Below, in pieces: positions 55,155 through 63,593 of a stretch of DNA of 64,000 nt. Origin of the DNA: Sphingobium jiangsuense (GTDB lineage Bacteria > Pseudomonadota > Alphaproteobacteria > Sphingomonadales > Sphingomonadaceae); contig NZ_JACIDT010000002.1 in the NCBI RefSeq assembly GCF_014196495.1, positions 372,001 to 436,000 of the forward strand. The letters run 5' to 3'. Position 1 is the stretch's first letter, and every line of letters starts with the position of its first letter. Below the pieces are notes generated by a model that was given only the letters and a program-made list of their open reading frames with translations, ran no database searches and was not told the DNA's origin. Made by a program: the position numbers and the translations under genes.

Positions 55155-55449
55155 TTCGTCGCTCAGACGGAGTTCACCGTGCCTCGACCATCCCCTGGAC
55201 CCAGGCAAGAGCGACCATGACGCCGGCAGGTCTCCTGGCTTGCGGGTCAGGGCTTGATGCACGCCTTCCCAGGCCTCGCATGACTTAGCGTCCGGCCCAG
55301 TGGCTGCCGCCCTCAATGGAGGGAAGCGATGTGCATCGCGCTCGCCGCTTACAGTTGCAGGGACAGCTGCGGACTTGGACAATCCCCCAAAGGACCATCC
55401 GCACCGCCTTCCCGTTTTAAGCCTCTTCCGAGGCACCGGCGCGATCATG
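55155..55449. repeat. 295-bp repeat, copy B (contains riboswitch)
   Basis: This copy matches 40191-40485 with two differences and ends sharply at the ATG-like TCATG on the right. Its orientation is the same as copy A. The sequence around each copy is unrelated, so only the regulatory segment was duplicated. Homologous exchange between copies would delete or invert nothing unless direct: as direct repeats they could excise the 15-kb interval. Confidence 0.93.
55225..55439 (-). promoter_or_regulatory. Cobalamin riboswitch 3
   Basis: This is the same riboswitch as number 1 apart from one base, with B12 box AGCCAGGAGACCTGCC, GCCACTGGGCC and AACGGGAAGG on the minus strand. It lies about 360 bp upstream of cobW and should repress cobW-cobN-cobO when adenosylcobalamin is high. 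Confidence 0.93.
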
Positions 55450-55712
55450 AGCAAGCGCGTCAGCGCCCGCTCTCGCGCGCTCATAATGCGAATCGCGCAG
55501 GAATCCAATCGGAGATTGTGGCATCCGCCCCTTATGCGGCGGGGCCGGTCAGGCAGCCGCTATGGCTTCGGGCACGATGGTCTTGACGATGGAGGCGTCG
55601 AGCGCCTCATAATCGTGCGGGCCGATGGCGCCATTCAGTCCGCCGGCCTGCGCAAAAGATTTCGGTCCTCCCCAAGCAAATGCGCGGCCGGGAAGAGCAC
55701 TCGCACCGCCCC
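55450..55712 (-). other. 263-bp gap after ligase; possible remnant reading frame
   Basis: A minus-strand frame from a TTG overlapping the ligase stop (55716) to a stop at 55549 encodes 55 residues ending IGPHDYEALDASIVKTIVPE then AIAAA. The C-terminal part has ordinary coding composition but no good ribosome site and no recognised family. It may be a decayed gene or chance. The rest of the gap shows no clear RNA or promoter besides what riboswitch 3 needs. Confidence 0.25.
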
Positions 55713-57302
55713 TCAAATCACCAGCGCCAGCATCTCGCTGAGCTGCGTCGCTTCGCTGGCCGGCTTGTCCCTTCTGATGCGGGCGATGCGGGGGAAGCGC
55801 ATGGCCAGCCCCGATTTATGCCGCTTGCTCGCGTGGATGGAATCGAAGGCCACCTCCAGCACCAGCGTCTTTGCGACTTCGCGGACGGACCCGAAGCGGC
55901 CGACCGTGTTTTTCCGCACGAAGCTGTCGAGCCACCTCAATTCTTCGTCGGTAAAGCCCGAATAGGCCTTGCCCACCGGCACGATTTCGCCGCCTTCTTC
56001 CGGCGGGGCGGTCCAGCAGCCGAAGGTATAATCGGAATAGAAGCTCGACCGCTTGCCCGATCCGCGCTGCGCATACATCAGCACGCAGTCGGCGGTGAGC
56101 GGATCGCGTTTCCATTTATACCACAGCCCGGTGCGCCGCCCGCCGACATAGGGGCTATCCCGGCGCTTGAGCATCAGCCCCTCGATCGCCGCGTCGCGCG
56201 CGCTGTCGCGCAACAGGGCGAACCCGTCGAAATCCTCGGCCTCGATCAGCGCCGACAGGTCGAAGCGGTCCGCCGGCAGCCGCTCCACCACCTGTTCCAG
56301 ACGAAGGCGCCGCGCCGCCCAGGGCAGCGGCCGCATATCCTCGTCCCCGTCCACCAGCACGTCGTACAGCCGGACGAAGGCCGGATAGTCCTCCAGCATG
56401 CGGGCCGGAACCGTCTTGCGCCCCAGTCTCTGCTGAAGCGCATTGAAGCTTGCCGCGCCGCCCTCGGCGCCGCCCTGATGCGAGCCGCGGACCAGCAGTT
56501 CTCCATCCAGCACCGCGGGATAGTGGAAGTCACCGGTGATCTCCGGAAAGCCATGGGTGATGTCGTCGCCGCCCCGGCTGTAGAGCCGGGTTTCTCCGGC
56601 GGCATGGACGATCTGAACCCGGATGCCGTCCCATTTCCACTCCACGGCGAAATCCGCCAGCGTCAGCATGCGCCCCTCAAGCGGAACGGCGAGCATGAAG
56701 GGCCGATAGACGGGCAGGGCGTTGGTATCCGGCTTCGCCTCGTTCCGCGCTGCCCAGTCGAACAGGGCGGCATAGGGTGGCGTCAACACATGCCACATTT
56801 CCTCGACCTCGCCGATATCGACGCCGAAAGCCTGGGCGAAAGCCAGTTTCGCCAGTCGGGCGGATATGCCGATGCGCATGCCGCCGGTGGCCATCTTCAG
56901 CAGGGCGAAGCGGCCATTCTCATCCAGCCGGTCGAGCAATGCGGCGAGGTCCTGCCCGACGCTCGCCCGCGTCATCGCGCCGAGCGCCGCCACCGCCTCC
57001 GACAGGCTCGGCGCGGGCTCCGGCGCGGAAGCTCCGGGCCACAGCAGGCTGGCCGTCTCCGCCGTGTCGCCGACATAATCGCGCGAGAGAGCGAACAGCA
57101 CCGGGTCGACGCGCTCCTCCACCATCTTGCGGATGGCGGCGGATTTGACGGCGGGGAAATCGAGCCCGCCGGTCAGCGCGGCCAGGGCCCATCCCCGGTC
57201 CGGGTCCGGAGTGTCGTGCAGATAGCGCGCGAGCAGGTCGATCTTGTCGTTGCGCGACCGTGTGTAGATCAAGCTGGTCAACAATGCGCTGAACGCCTTC
57301 AT
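55713..57302 (-). CDS. ATP-dependent DNA ligase (LigC/LigB-like, Lhr-cluster type)
   Basis: This 529 aa ligase has an N-terminal ligase domain (FSALLTSLIYTRSRNDKIDL), the nucleotidyl-lysine motif VEWKWDGIRVQI near residue 218 (Lys of KxDG), DGELLVRGS near 265 and the C-terminal OB domain motif GLWYKWKRDP near 415. It seals DNA breaks in repair, separate from the NAD-dependent LigA. The ATG at 57302 follows the exonuclease stop by two bases; TTG 57308 would overlap it. In many bacteria this pair continues with an Lhr helicase and a phosphoesterase, absent here. Confidence 0.93.
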   Translation of the reverse strand: MKAFSALLTSLIYTRSRNDKIDLLARYLHDTPDPDRGWALAALTGGLDFPAVKSAAIRKMVEERVDPVLFALSRDYVGDTAETASLLWPGASAPEPAPSLSEAVAALGAMTRASVGQDLAALLDRLDENGRFALLKMATGGMRIGISARLAKLAFAQAFGVDIGEVEEMWHVLTPPYAALFDWAARNEAKPDTNALPVYRPFMLAVPLEGRMLTLADFAVEWKWDGIRVQIVHAAGETRLYSRGGDDITHGFPEITGDFHYPAVLDGELLVRGSHQGGAEGGAASFNALQQRLGRKTVPARMLEDYPAFVRLYDVLVDGDEDMRPLPWAARRLRLEQVVERLPADRFDLSALIEAEDFDGFALLRDSARDAAIEGLMLKRRDSPYVGGRRTGLWYKWKRDPLTADCVLMYAQRGSGKRSSFYSDYTFGCWTAPPEEGGEIVPVGKAYSGFTDEELRWLDSFVRKNTVGRFGSVREVAKTLVLEVAFDSIHASKRHKSGLAMRFPRIARIRRDKPASEATQLSEMLALVI

Positions 57303-57304
57303 GC

Positions 57305-58306
57305 TCAATCGTCCTCATCCTCATAGCCGACCAGATCGAGCGCGCGGGCCCGCAATTGCCGCGTCCGGCACCAGTGCACCAGCGCGTCCTCGCGGCCATG
57401 GGTGACCCAGATTTCCGCAGGGGCCAGCTCGGTTATGGTGCCGGTCAGCTCCTTCCAGTCGGCATGATCGGAAATGACGAGCGGCAGCTCGACATTGCGC
57501 TGCACCGCCCGCTGGCGCACCCGCATCCAGCCCGACGCCATGGCGGTGATCGGATCGGGCATGCGCCGGCTCCACCGGTCCTTGAGCGCGGACGGTGGGC
57601 ACAGGATGATCTGACCGGCCAGATCCGCCTTGCTCTTTCCCTCCACATTTTCCAGCATGCCGAGGTCGACGCCGAAGGCGGCGTACAGCTCGCACATCCG
57701 GGTGAGGGCGCCGTGCAGGAAGACGGGGCGGTCATATCCGCCGCGACGCAACTCGGCGATGAGGCGCTGCGCCTTGCCCAGCGCATAGGCGCCGACCAGC
57801 ACGCAGCGATCGGGATGACGGGCGCGCGCGTCCAGCAACCGGGCCAACTCGTCCTCGATCGGCGGATGCACGAACACCGGCAGGCCGAAGGTCGCCTCGG
57901 TGATCAATATGTCGCAGGCCACCGGTTCGAACGGCAGGCAGGTCGGGTCATGGCGCCTCTTGTAATCGCCGGTGACGACGATGCGCTCGCCGCCACGCTC
58001 AAGCAGGATCTGCGCGGAACCCAGCACATGCCCTGCCGGGAAGAAGGTAGCGGTGACGCCGTCGCCCAGCGCGATGGGCTCTCGCAGGGCGACCTCATGT
58101 ACGGTTGCCGGCGCCCCGTAGCGCAGCGCCATGATCGCCGCGGTTTCACGGGTGGCGAACAGTTCCCCATGCCCGCCGCGTGCATGATCCGCATGGCCAT
58201 GGGTGACGAGCGCCCGCCCGACCGCGTGCGCCGGATCGATCCAGACATCGCATCCGGGAAGATACAGCCCGTCGGCAAGCGGTGTAATCCAGGATGGACC
58301 GGCCAT
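57305..58306 (-). CDS. Ligase-associated DNA exonuclease (metallo-beta-lactamase fold)
   Basis: This 333 aa protein has the metal motif THGHADHARGG near residue 40, FFPAGHVLGSAQILLERGG near 85, VVTGDYKRRHDPTC near 108 and SDHADWKELTG near 285, typical of the ligase-associated MBL exonucleases related to SNM1/Pso2. It probably trims damaged ends before the partner ligase seals them. The ATG at 58306 gives the family length; an earlier in-frame start has no support. A 220-bp gap upstream contains the divergent tRNA promoter. Confidence 0.9.
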   Translation of the reverse strand: MAGPSWITPLADGLYLPGCDVWIDPAHAVGRALVTHGHADHARGGHGELFATRETAAIMALRYGAPATVHEVALREPIALGDGVTATFFPAGHVLGSAQILLERGGERIVVTGDYKRRHDPTCLPFEPVACDILITEATFGLPVFVHPPIEDELARLLDARARHPDRCVLVGAYALGKAQRLIAELRRGGYDRPVFLHGALTRMCELYAAFGVDLGMLENVEGKSKADLAGQIILCPPSALKDRWSRRMPDPITAMASGWMRVRQRAVQRNVELPLVISDHADWKELTGTITELAPAEIWVTHGREDALVHWCRTRQLRARALDLVGYEDEDD

Positions 58307-58526
58307 AGCTGCATGTCTCCCGTTCGTCCGCGCCCTGTCCCCGCCCGACCCGGAGGGAGGATGGAGGCGATAATGGCGATCAACGCACAAGCCGCCGGAT
58401 GAGTGCCGCGAAGCAACCGCCGCCGGAATATCCGCTTTTCGCGCGCGCTTTTTCCGGTTGACCCGCCGCAGGATGCTCATTAGGTGCACCCTACTTCCTG
58501 AAACGGTACGCACGGGCGGACCTCAG

Positions 58527-58602
58527 GGGCCCTTAGCTCAGTCGGTAGAGCAACTGACTTTTAATCAGTAGGTCGCTGGTTCGAATCCAGCAGGGCTCAC
58601 CA
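58527..58602 (+). tRNA. tRNA-Lys (TTT anticodon)
   Basis: A 76-nt cloverleaf is readable: acceptor GGGCCCT pairs with AGGGCTC (one G-T), D-loop AGCTCAGTCGGTAGAGC, anticodon arm CTGACTTTTAATCAG with TTT at its centre, T-arm CTGGTTCGAATCCAG and an encoded CCA end at 58600-58602. Confidence 0.97.
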
Positions 58603-58635
58603 CCATCTTCGATAGCTTGCGGAGTTATGGATGGC

Positions 58636-59175
58636 TCAGCCGCGCCTCGGTTCCAAAGCCTTGGGCTTTTTGAGTCGAGCCAGCAACTGCGTCACCGTGC
58701 GGCCGCTCACCGGGTCGCGCCAGTGCGGCGCAACGCTGCGGAGCGGGATCAGCACGAAATCGCGCGCGCGGAAGGCCGGGTGGGGGATGGTGAGCAGGCG
58801 GCCGGTCCAGCAGCCGCCGCTCCACAGCACTATGTCGAGATCGAGCGGCCGGGCGCCCCAGCGGCGGCGGGGGCGGCGTCCGGCGGCGCGCTCCATACGC
58901 TTGAGCAACGCCAGCATCTCGGCGGGCGCAAGGGCGTCCGCCTCGATCAGGATCGCCGCATTGGCATAGCGCCGCAGCGAAGGGCCGATCGGCGGCGTCT
59001 CGATGATTGGGGAGCGGGCGAGCAGGCGGAAGGGCGGGCGGGACAGTGTCGTCATCGCCTGCTCCACCAGCGCCCTGGGCGTCAGGCTGCGCGAGCGCGG
59101 CTGGTTGGAGCCGAGCGCGATCGCATAGACATGGCCGGCAGACGGGCGGACCGGCGGGGACGCGGAACGGGGCAA
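58636..59175 (-). CDS. folK: 2-amino-4-hydroxy-6-hydroxymethyldihydropteridine diphosphokinase
   Basis: This 179 aa folate-pathway enzyme transfers pyrophosphate from ATP to hydroxymethyldihydropterin. It has VYAIALGSNQPRS near residue 16, SPIIETPPIG near 55, ANAAILIEAD and the signature RRRWGARPLDLDIVLW near 103, then LTIPHPAFRARDFVLIPL. The reading starts at a TTG immediately after the aguB stop, since no ATG precedes the domain. It ends 33 bp from the convergent tRNA. Confidence 0.93.
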   Translation of the reverse strand: MPRSASPPVRPSAGHVYAIALGSNQPRSRSLTPRALVEQAMTTLSRPPFRLLARSPIIETPPIGPSLRRYANAAILIEADALAPAEMLALLKRMERAAGRRPRRRWGARPLDLDIVLWSGGCWTGRLLTIPHPAFRARDFVLIPLRSVAPHWRDPVSGRTVTQLLARLKKPKALEPRRG

Positions 59176-60036
59176 TCAGATATCCTGCGCCAGACGGCCG
59201 TAGAGATCGGGGCGGCGGTCGCGGAAGAAGCCCATGCCCGCGCGATGCTTGCGCGCGCGGTCGAGATCCAGCGTGGCGACCAGCGCGCCGGTCTGCCAGT
59301 TTTCCACCTCCGCGACGAAATCGCCCCATTCGTCGGTGATGAAGCTGTGGCCGTAGAAGCTCTGCTCGCTCGCGCCTTCGCCCTCGGTGCCGATGCGGTT
59401 GGCGGCGATCACGGGCATGCAGTTGCTGACCGCATGGCCGACCATCGCGCGACGCCACATGCGGCTGGTGTCGAGGCTGTCGTCATAGGGCTCGGAACCG
59501 ATGGCGGTCGGGAAGAACAGCATCTCCGCGCCCATCAGCGCCATGATCCGCGCCGTTTCGGGATACCATTGATCCCAGCAGATGCCGACGCCGATCGTGC
59601 CGTAGCGCGTTTCCCACACCTTGAAGCCCGAATTGCCGGGGCGGAAATAATATTTCTCCTCATAGCCCGGCCCGTCGGGAATATGGCTCTTGCGATAGAC
59701 GCCCATGATTTCGCCCGCGTCGTCGATCATCGCGAGGCTGTTATAATGATGCTGGCCGTCGCGCTCGAAGAAGCTGGTCGGGATATAGACCTGCAAGTCC
59801 TTCGCCAGCTCCTGCATCGCCGCGACGGCGGGATGCTCGGCGAGCGGCAGGGCGCGGGCGAACAGCGCCTCGTCCTCGACCGTACAGAAATACGGGCCTT
59901 CGAACAGTTCGGGCGGCAGGATGATCTTCGCCCCGCGCGCGGCGGCCTTGCGCACGGCGTCGGACACTTTCTCGATATTCTCGGCGCGGTCCTCGCCGAA
60001 GGCGAGTTGCAGCGCGGCGACGGTGACTTTGGTCAT
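59176..60036 (-). CDS. aguB: N-carbamoylputrescine amidase
   Basis: This 286 aa nitrilase-family enzyme makes putrescine from N-carbamoylputrescine. All three catalytic residues are visible: Glu in LPPELFEGPYF (about residue 43), Lys in YRKSHIPDGPGYEEKYYF (about 115) and Cys in VGICWDQWYPE (about 152). The neighbouring aguA supplies its substrate. It contrasts with the nitrilase-fold protein at 30476, which lacks the Cys. It is followed directly by folK, with the stop and start adjoining. Confidence 0.95.
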   Translation of the reverse strand: MTKVTVAALQLAFGEDRAENIEKVSDAVRKAAARGAKIILPPELFEGPYFCTVEDEALFARALPLAEHPAVAAMQELAKDLQVYIPTSFFERDGQHHYNSLAMIDDAGEIMGVYRKSHIPDGPGYEEKYYFRPGNSGFKVWETRYGTIGVGICWDQWYPETARIMALMGAEMLFFPTAIGSEPYDDSLDTSRMWRRAMVGHAVSNCMPVIAANRIGTEGEGASEQSFYGHSFITDEWGDFVAEVENWQTGALVATLDLDRARKHRAGMGFFRDRRPDLYGRLAQDI

Positions 60037-60130
60037 GGGCTTTATCCGCGGCTAGAGTGATTTCAAAGCAAGTGTCCCTTGCTGACTCGGAAATCACGAC
60101 AAACAAAGAAGATCGGCATTGGTCCGGTTC

Positions 60131-61147
60131 TTATAACCGGGCCGGTGCCGATGGCATTTGCTGGCTGGTACAGTGGAAGCTGCCGCCGCCCGCCAATATG
60201 GCGTCGGAGGCCAGCGGCACAATGGCGCGGCCGGGGAAAAAGGGCGCCAGCGCATCGAGGATCGCCCCGTCATTGGGCGCGCCATAGACCGGCACCACCA
60301 CCACCGCATTGGCGATGAGGAAATTCATATAGCTCGCCGGGATCACCTCGCCGTCGACCTCTATGCGGCCGGGGGAGGGCATCGGCGCGACCGTCAGCCC
60401 ATGGGCGCGGGCGCGCTCGGCCGCATCGGCATAGATGGCGGCGTTGGGGTCGTCCGCCGCCGTCGCCTGCGGGATGGCGAGAACGCCCGGCGCGACGAAG
60501 CGGGCGAGGTTGTCGACATGGCCGTCGGTATGATCGTTGACGAGGCCGTCGCCCAGCCACAGCATGTCGGACAGGCCGAGGCTGCCCGCCAGCAGCGTTT
60601 CGATCTGCTCCCGCTCCAGCGTCGGGTTGCGATTGGGGTTGAGCAGGCATTGCTCGGTGGTGACGAACAGGCCGGTGCCGTCGGTGTCGACCGCGCCGCC
60701 TTCGAAGACCAGCGGTATGGTGGAGCAGGGGAGGCCGGTCGTCGCCGCGAGGCGCGCGCCGATATCCTCATCGCCCGGCATTTGATATTTGCCGCCCCAG
60801 CCGTTGAAACCGAAATCGGCGAGCGCGCGGCTGCCGTCGCCGCGCTCGACGGCGAGCGGCGCGGTGTCGCGCAGCCAGACATCGCCGATCCGTTCGACCA
60901 GCACGGTGGCGTCGGAGCGGAGCAGCGAGCGGGCTAGCGCGGCGCCTTCCTCGTCATTGCAGACGAGGCGCACTTCCTCGCCCTTGCCCACATCCCCGCC
61001 TCCGGTGCGCACCGCATCGGCGAAGGCGGCAAGCTGCGCCTGCGCGCGGGCGAGCGTTTCCGCGCCGCCCCATTCGTCGGCGTTCCACGGGAAGCCGACC
61101 CACAGCCAATCGTGCGGTTCCCATTCGGCGGGCATGCGGATGGTCAT
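60131..61147 (-). CDS. aguA: Agmatine deiminase
   Basis: This 338 aa enzyme converts agmatine to N-carbamoylputrescine. It has the family opening RMPAEWEPHDWLWVGFPWN, GDVWLRDTAPLAV near residue 88, LNPNRNPTLEREQIE, the catalytic His region NDHTDGHVDNLARF near 210 and the Cys nucleophile in ILAGGGSFHCTSQQMP near 325. It lies 94 bp upstream of aguB. The gap between them shows only spacer sequence. Confidence 0.95.
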   Translation of the reverse strand: MTIRMPAEWEPHDWLWVGFPWNADEWGGAETLARAQAQLAAFADAVRTGGGDVGKGEEVRLVCNDEEGAALARSLLRSDATVLVERIGDVWLRDTAPLAVERGDGSRALADFGFNGWGGKYQMPGDEDIGARLAATTGLPCSTIPLVFEGGAVDTDGTGLFVTTEQCLLNPNRNPTLEREQIETLLAGSLGLSDMLWLGDGLVNDHTDGHVDNLARFVAPGVLAIPQATAADDPNAAIYADAAERARAHGLTVAPMPSPGRIEVDGEVIPASYMNFLIANAVVVVPVYGAPNDGAILDALAPFFPGRAIVPLASDAILAGGGSFHCTSQQMPSAPARL

Positions 61148-61266
61148 GGGAAGGCTCCGTTCGCTGTTGTGCAGGCGGCGCGCTTATAACCGATCCGCCC
61201 GTGCGGAACAGCCCCGCGATGGCGGGATGGGCGCTTTATTTCGGCCCGTTCCCGCCATCCCCGTCA

Positions 61267-61344
61267 CGTCATGCCAGCACAGGCTGGCATCTGTCGAGAC
61301 GGCGCGCCACGGGGCCTGCGACCCCATCCTGCGCTGGGGTGACG
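61267..61344. repeat. Imperfect long inverted repeat (REP-like)
   Basis: CGTCATGCCAGC at 61267-61278 pairs imperfectly with GCTGGGGTGACG at 61333-61344. Inside, ATGCCAGC and GCTGGCAT (61271-61290) form a perfect 8-bp stem. This motif style is dispersed between genes in sphingomonads. It lies in a 220-bp gap upstream of aguA and downstream of the peptidase gene. Confidence 0.65.
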
Positions 61345-61345
61345 A

Positions 61346-61370
61346 TAGGGGCAAGCCAGCAAAGCCCCTA
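61346..61370 (-). terminator. Hairpin at the end of the M28 peptidase gene
   Basis: TAGGGGC (61346-61352) pairs with GCCCCTA (61364-61370) around an 11-base loop and overlaps the peptidase stop codon. No long T run follows on either strand, so termination may be weak. Confidence 0.45.
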
Positions 61371-63002
61371 TTTCCGCCGCTCCGCGCTGCTGTCGCGGAT
61401 CGCGCGGAATTCGTCGCCCTCTGCCCAGTTGGGCCAGTCCCGCGTGGTCGCGAGCGCGCGGCCTATGTCGTAATAGAGGCGCAGGTCGGCCATCGTGCCG
61501 GTCCAGTCCCAGCCGGGGTCATATTCGTCCTTCGGGCCGTGATAGCGGTTGGCGGTATAGTCCTCGGCGGCCTTCAGGCCCGCCGTCTTGCCGCCCTTCA
61601 CCAGATCCTCGCCGCCCTCGAAATAGACCATCGGCACGCCGAGCTTGGCGAAGCTGAAATGGTCGGAGCGGTAGTAGAAGCCCTTTTCCGGTGTCGGTTC
61701 GGCGCTGGCGACGCGCTTCTGCTTCGCCAGCGCACGGTCCAGATAGGCGTCCAGGCCGGATTTGCCCTTGCCGATCACCGTCACATTCCTGGCGAGGCCG
61801 GCCATGGACAGCGCGTCCATATTGACGCCGCCCGCCGTCTTTTCGAGCGGGAAGACCGGGTTCGCCGCATAATAGGCCGAGCCGAGCAGCCCCGATTCCT
61901 CCGCCGTCACCGCGAGGAAGACGATGCTGCGGTCGGCCGCGCCCGCCTTCGCATGGGCCTGCGCCAGCGCGACGAGCGCGGCGGTGCCGGTCGCGTTATC
62001 GATGGCGCCGTTGCAGATGTCGTCGCCATCGGGCGCGGGGGTGCAGCGGCCCAGATGATCCCAATGGGCAGTGTAGAGCACATATTCGTCCGGCCGGGCC
62101 TTGCCGGGCAGCAGGCCGATGACGTTCTTCGACCGATGCCTGCCGATCGCGTTGTCGAAGGAAAGCGAGGCCTTCACGCCCAGATCGACGGCCTTGAAGC
62201 CGGGCCGTTTCGCCGCCGCCATCAGCGCGTCGAGATTCTGCCCCGCACCCGCCATCAGTTCGCGCGCCTTGTCGAGCGTGATCCAGCCGATCGCCTCGCT
62301 CTGGTCCATATGGCCGTTGGCGGCGTCGGCGACATGTTGCGGGCCGGTCCAGCTCGATTGCACGACGTTCCAGCCATAGGCGGCGGGAACGGTGTCGTGG
62401 ATGATGATCGCGGCGGCCGCGCCCTGCCGTGCGGCTTCCTCATATTTATAGGTCCAGCGGCCATAATAGGTCATCGCCCGGCCGCTGAACGGGCCGTCCA
62501 GCCCCTCCATCGCATAGTCGGGATCGTTGACGAGGACGAGGACGGTCTTGCCCTTCACGTCGAGGCCCGCATAGTCGTTCCAGCCCTTTTCGGGCGCGTT
62601 GATGCCATAGCCGACGAACACGACCGGGCTGTCCTTGATCGCGACATGGGGCGTGATGCGATAGGTCGCGGCGACCATCTCCGGCCCATAGGCGAGGGAG
62701 AGCGGCGTCCTGCCGCCGGTGAAGATCAGCGGAGTGACGTTCTTCGCGGTGATCTCGACCAGCGGCACGTCCTGCACCCAGCTGCCCCTGTTGCCGGGCT
62801 GGAGGCCCGCCTTCGCGAATTCGCGCTCCAGCAGGGCCACGGTCCTTTCCTCGCCGGGGGAACCGGGCGCGCGGCCCTCGAAGGCATCGGAGGAAAGCTC
62901 CTGCGTGACGGCCTTCATCGTCTCGACGGAAATGTCCTGCGCCTGCGCGCCGGATGCGCCGCCCAGCAGGGCCAGCGCCAATATGGAGGTGGTGATGCGC
63001 AC
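61368..63002 (-). CDS. Secreted M28-family zinc peptidase with PA domain
   Basis: This 544 aa protein has a signal peptide (ILALALLGGASGAQAQ), a PA-type insert (about residues 120-230, with VKGKTVLVLVNDPDY) and an M28 aminopeptidase domain. Likely zinc ligands are His/Asp in YTAHWDHLGRC, Asp in NGAIDNATGTAAL (about 340) and the catalytic Glu pair in FLAVTAEESGLLGSAYY, with a later His in YRSDHFSFAKLGVP. It probably trims peptides in the periplasm or outside the cell. The gene is monocistronic. Confidence 0.92.
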   Translation of the reverse strand: MRITTSILALALLGGASGAQAQDISVETMKAVTQELSSDAFEGRAPGSPGEERTVALLEREFAKAGLQPGNRGSWVQDVPLVEITAKNVTPLIFTGGRTPLSLAYGPEMVAATYRITPHVAIKDSPVVFVGYGINAPEKGWNDYAGLDVKGKTVLVLVNDPDYAMEGLDGPFSGRAMTYYGRWTYKYEEAARQGAAAAIIIHDTVPAAYGWNVVQSSWTGPQHVADAANGHMDQSEAIGWITLDKARELMAGAGQNLDALMAAAKRPGFKAVDLGVKASLSFDNAIGRHRSKNVIGLLPGKARPDEYVLYTAHWDHLGRCTPAPDGDDICNGAIDNATGTAALVALAQAHAKAGAADRSIVFLAVTAEESGLLGSAYYAANPVFPLEKTAGGVNMDALSMAGLARNVTVIGKGKSGLDAYLDRALAKQKRVASAEPTPEKGFYYRSDHFSFAKLGVPMVYFEGGEDLVKGGKTAGLKAAEDYTANRYHGPKDEYDPGWDWTGTMADLRLYYDIGRALATTRDWPNWAEGDEFRAIRDSSAERRK

Positions 63003-63088
63003 GACAAAGTCCCTTGCTCTTTTCGTGAGAGCGGGAATGTCGCACCGGAAAGGGCGGAGGGCAAGGGGAGGAGTTTATATATTGAGCT

Positions 63089-63112
63089 GATATATACTAA
63101 GATATACACTAT
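63089..63112 (+). promoter_or_regulatory. AT-rich tandem repeat, likely toxin-antitoxin operator
   Basis: GATATATACTAA and GATATACACTAT are adjacent 12-bp direct repeats (10 of 12 identical) lying in an AT-rich block (63074-63120) just before the antitoxin's AAGGAGG site. Toxin-antitoxin complexes usually bind such repeats to repress their own promoter. The exact -35 and -10 boxes are not clear. Confidence 0.5.
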
Positions 63113-63134
63113 ATATCATAAAGGAGGAAATGCG

Positions 63135-63593
63135 ATGAGTATATATGAACCTTTGCGCAACCATCTCAAAAATCTCCGTTCAACCCATTGGAAAGCAAGT
63201 TTCTCGGAAATAGAGAGGATATTGGCGCGTCCCTTGCCGAAAAGTGCCTATACCTATCAGGCGTGGTGGGCAAATCAGGAAGGAAGGGGCCATTCGCAAA
63301 CGACTGCATGGCGTGATGCGGGTTGGAAAACCGCGAATCTTGATCTGAGCAGCAAGACTGTAGAGTTTGAGCGAGCCGGGCAACCGGTATCGGAAAAAAT
63401 TATCGAGAAGGATCGGGCTGATGAGGCTTTATTGCGTCGAGCCGGTCTTTATCTCGGTACCACAGACCGACAGCTCATCTATCGGGAAGGGGTAAAGGCT
63501 TTGGTTGAGAGGGAAGCTGCCAAGAGGCTGGCGAGGCTTGGCGGTAGCAGCCCCGATCTGGAAATCGCTCCGCGCCGCCGGGGTGAGGGATGA
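63135..63593 (+). CDS. VapB-like antitoxin with N-terminal DUF7662-like domain
   Basis: This 152 aa protein has two parts. Residues 1-80 match the small DUF7662-type domain (YEPLRNHLKNLRSTHWKASF, SEIERILARPLPKSAYTYQA, WWANQEGRGHSQTTAWRDAG). Residues 90-152 match VapB/DUF2191 antitoxins (ADEALLRRAGLYLGTTDRQL, LVEREAAKRLARLGGSSPDL, then a basic PRRR tail). The strong AAGGAGG precedes ATG 63135. It overlaps vapC by ATGA. Base composition is more AT-rich than the neighbours, a sign of transfer. The N-terminal domain may provide DNA binding; this is inferred. Confidence 0.82.
   Translation: MSIYEPLRNHLKNLRSTHWKASFSEIERILARPLPKSAYTYQAWWANQEGRGHSQTTAWRDAGWKTANLDLSSKTVEFERAGQPVSEKIIEKDRADEALLRRAGLYLGTTDRQLIYREGVKALVEREAAKRLARLGGSSPDLEIAPRRRGEG

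Noticed and set aside
54861..55508. 215-codon minus-strand frame over riboswitch 3 and its leader
   Set aside because: Most of it is the structured riboswitch; only a short 3' part (54861-54995) is kept as a weak candidate.
55680..57326. 548-codon plus-strand frame opposite the DNA ligase
   Set aside because: Shadow of the ligase, whose active-site motifs are all on the minus strand.
60789..63593. 934-codon plus-strand frame read as one protein
   Set aside because: Only the last 153 codons (from 63135, after a strong AAGGAGG) are a gene; the rest is opposite the peptidase and aguA.
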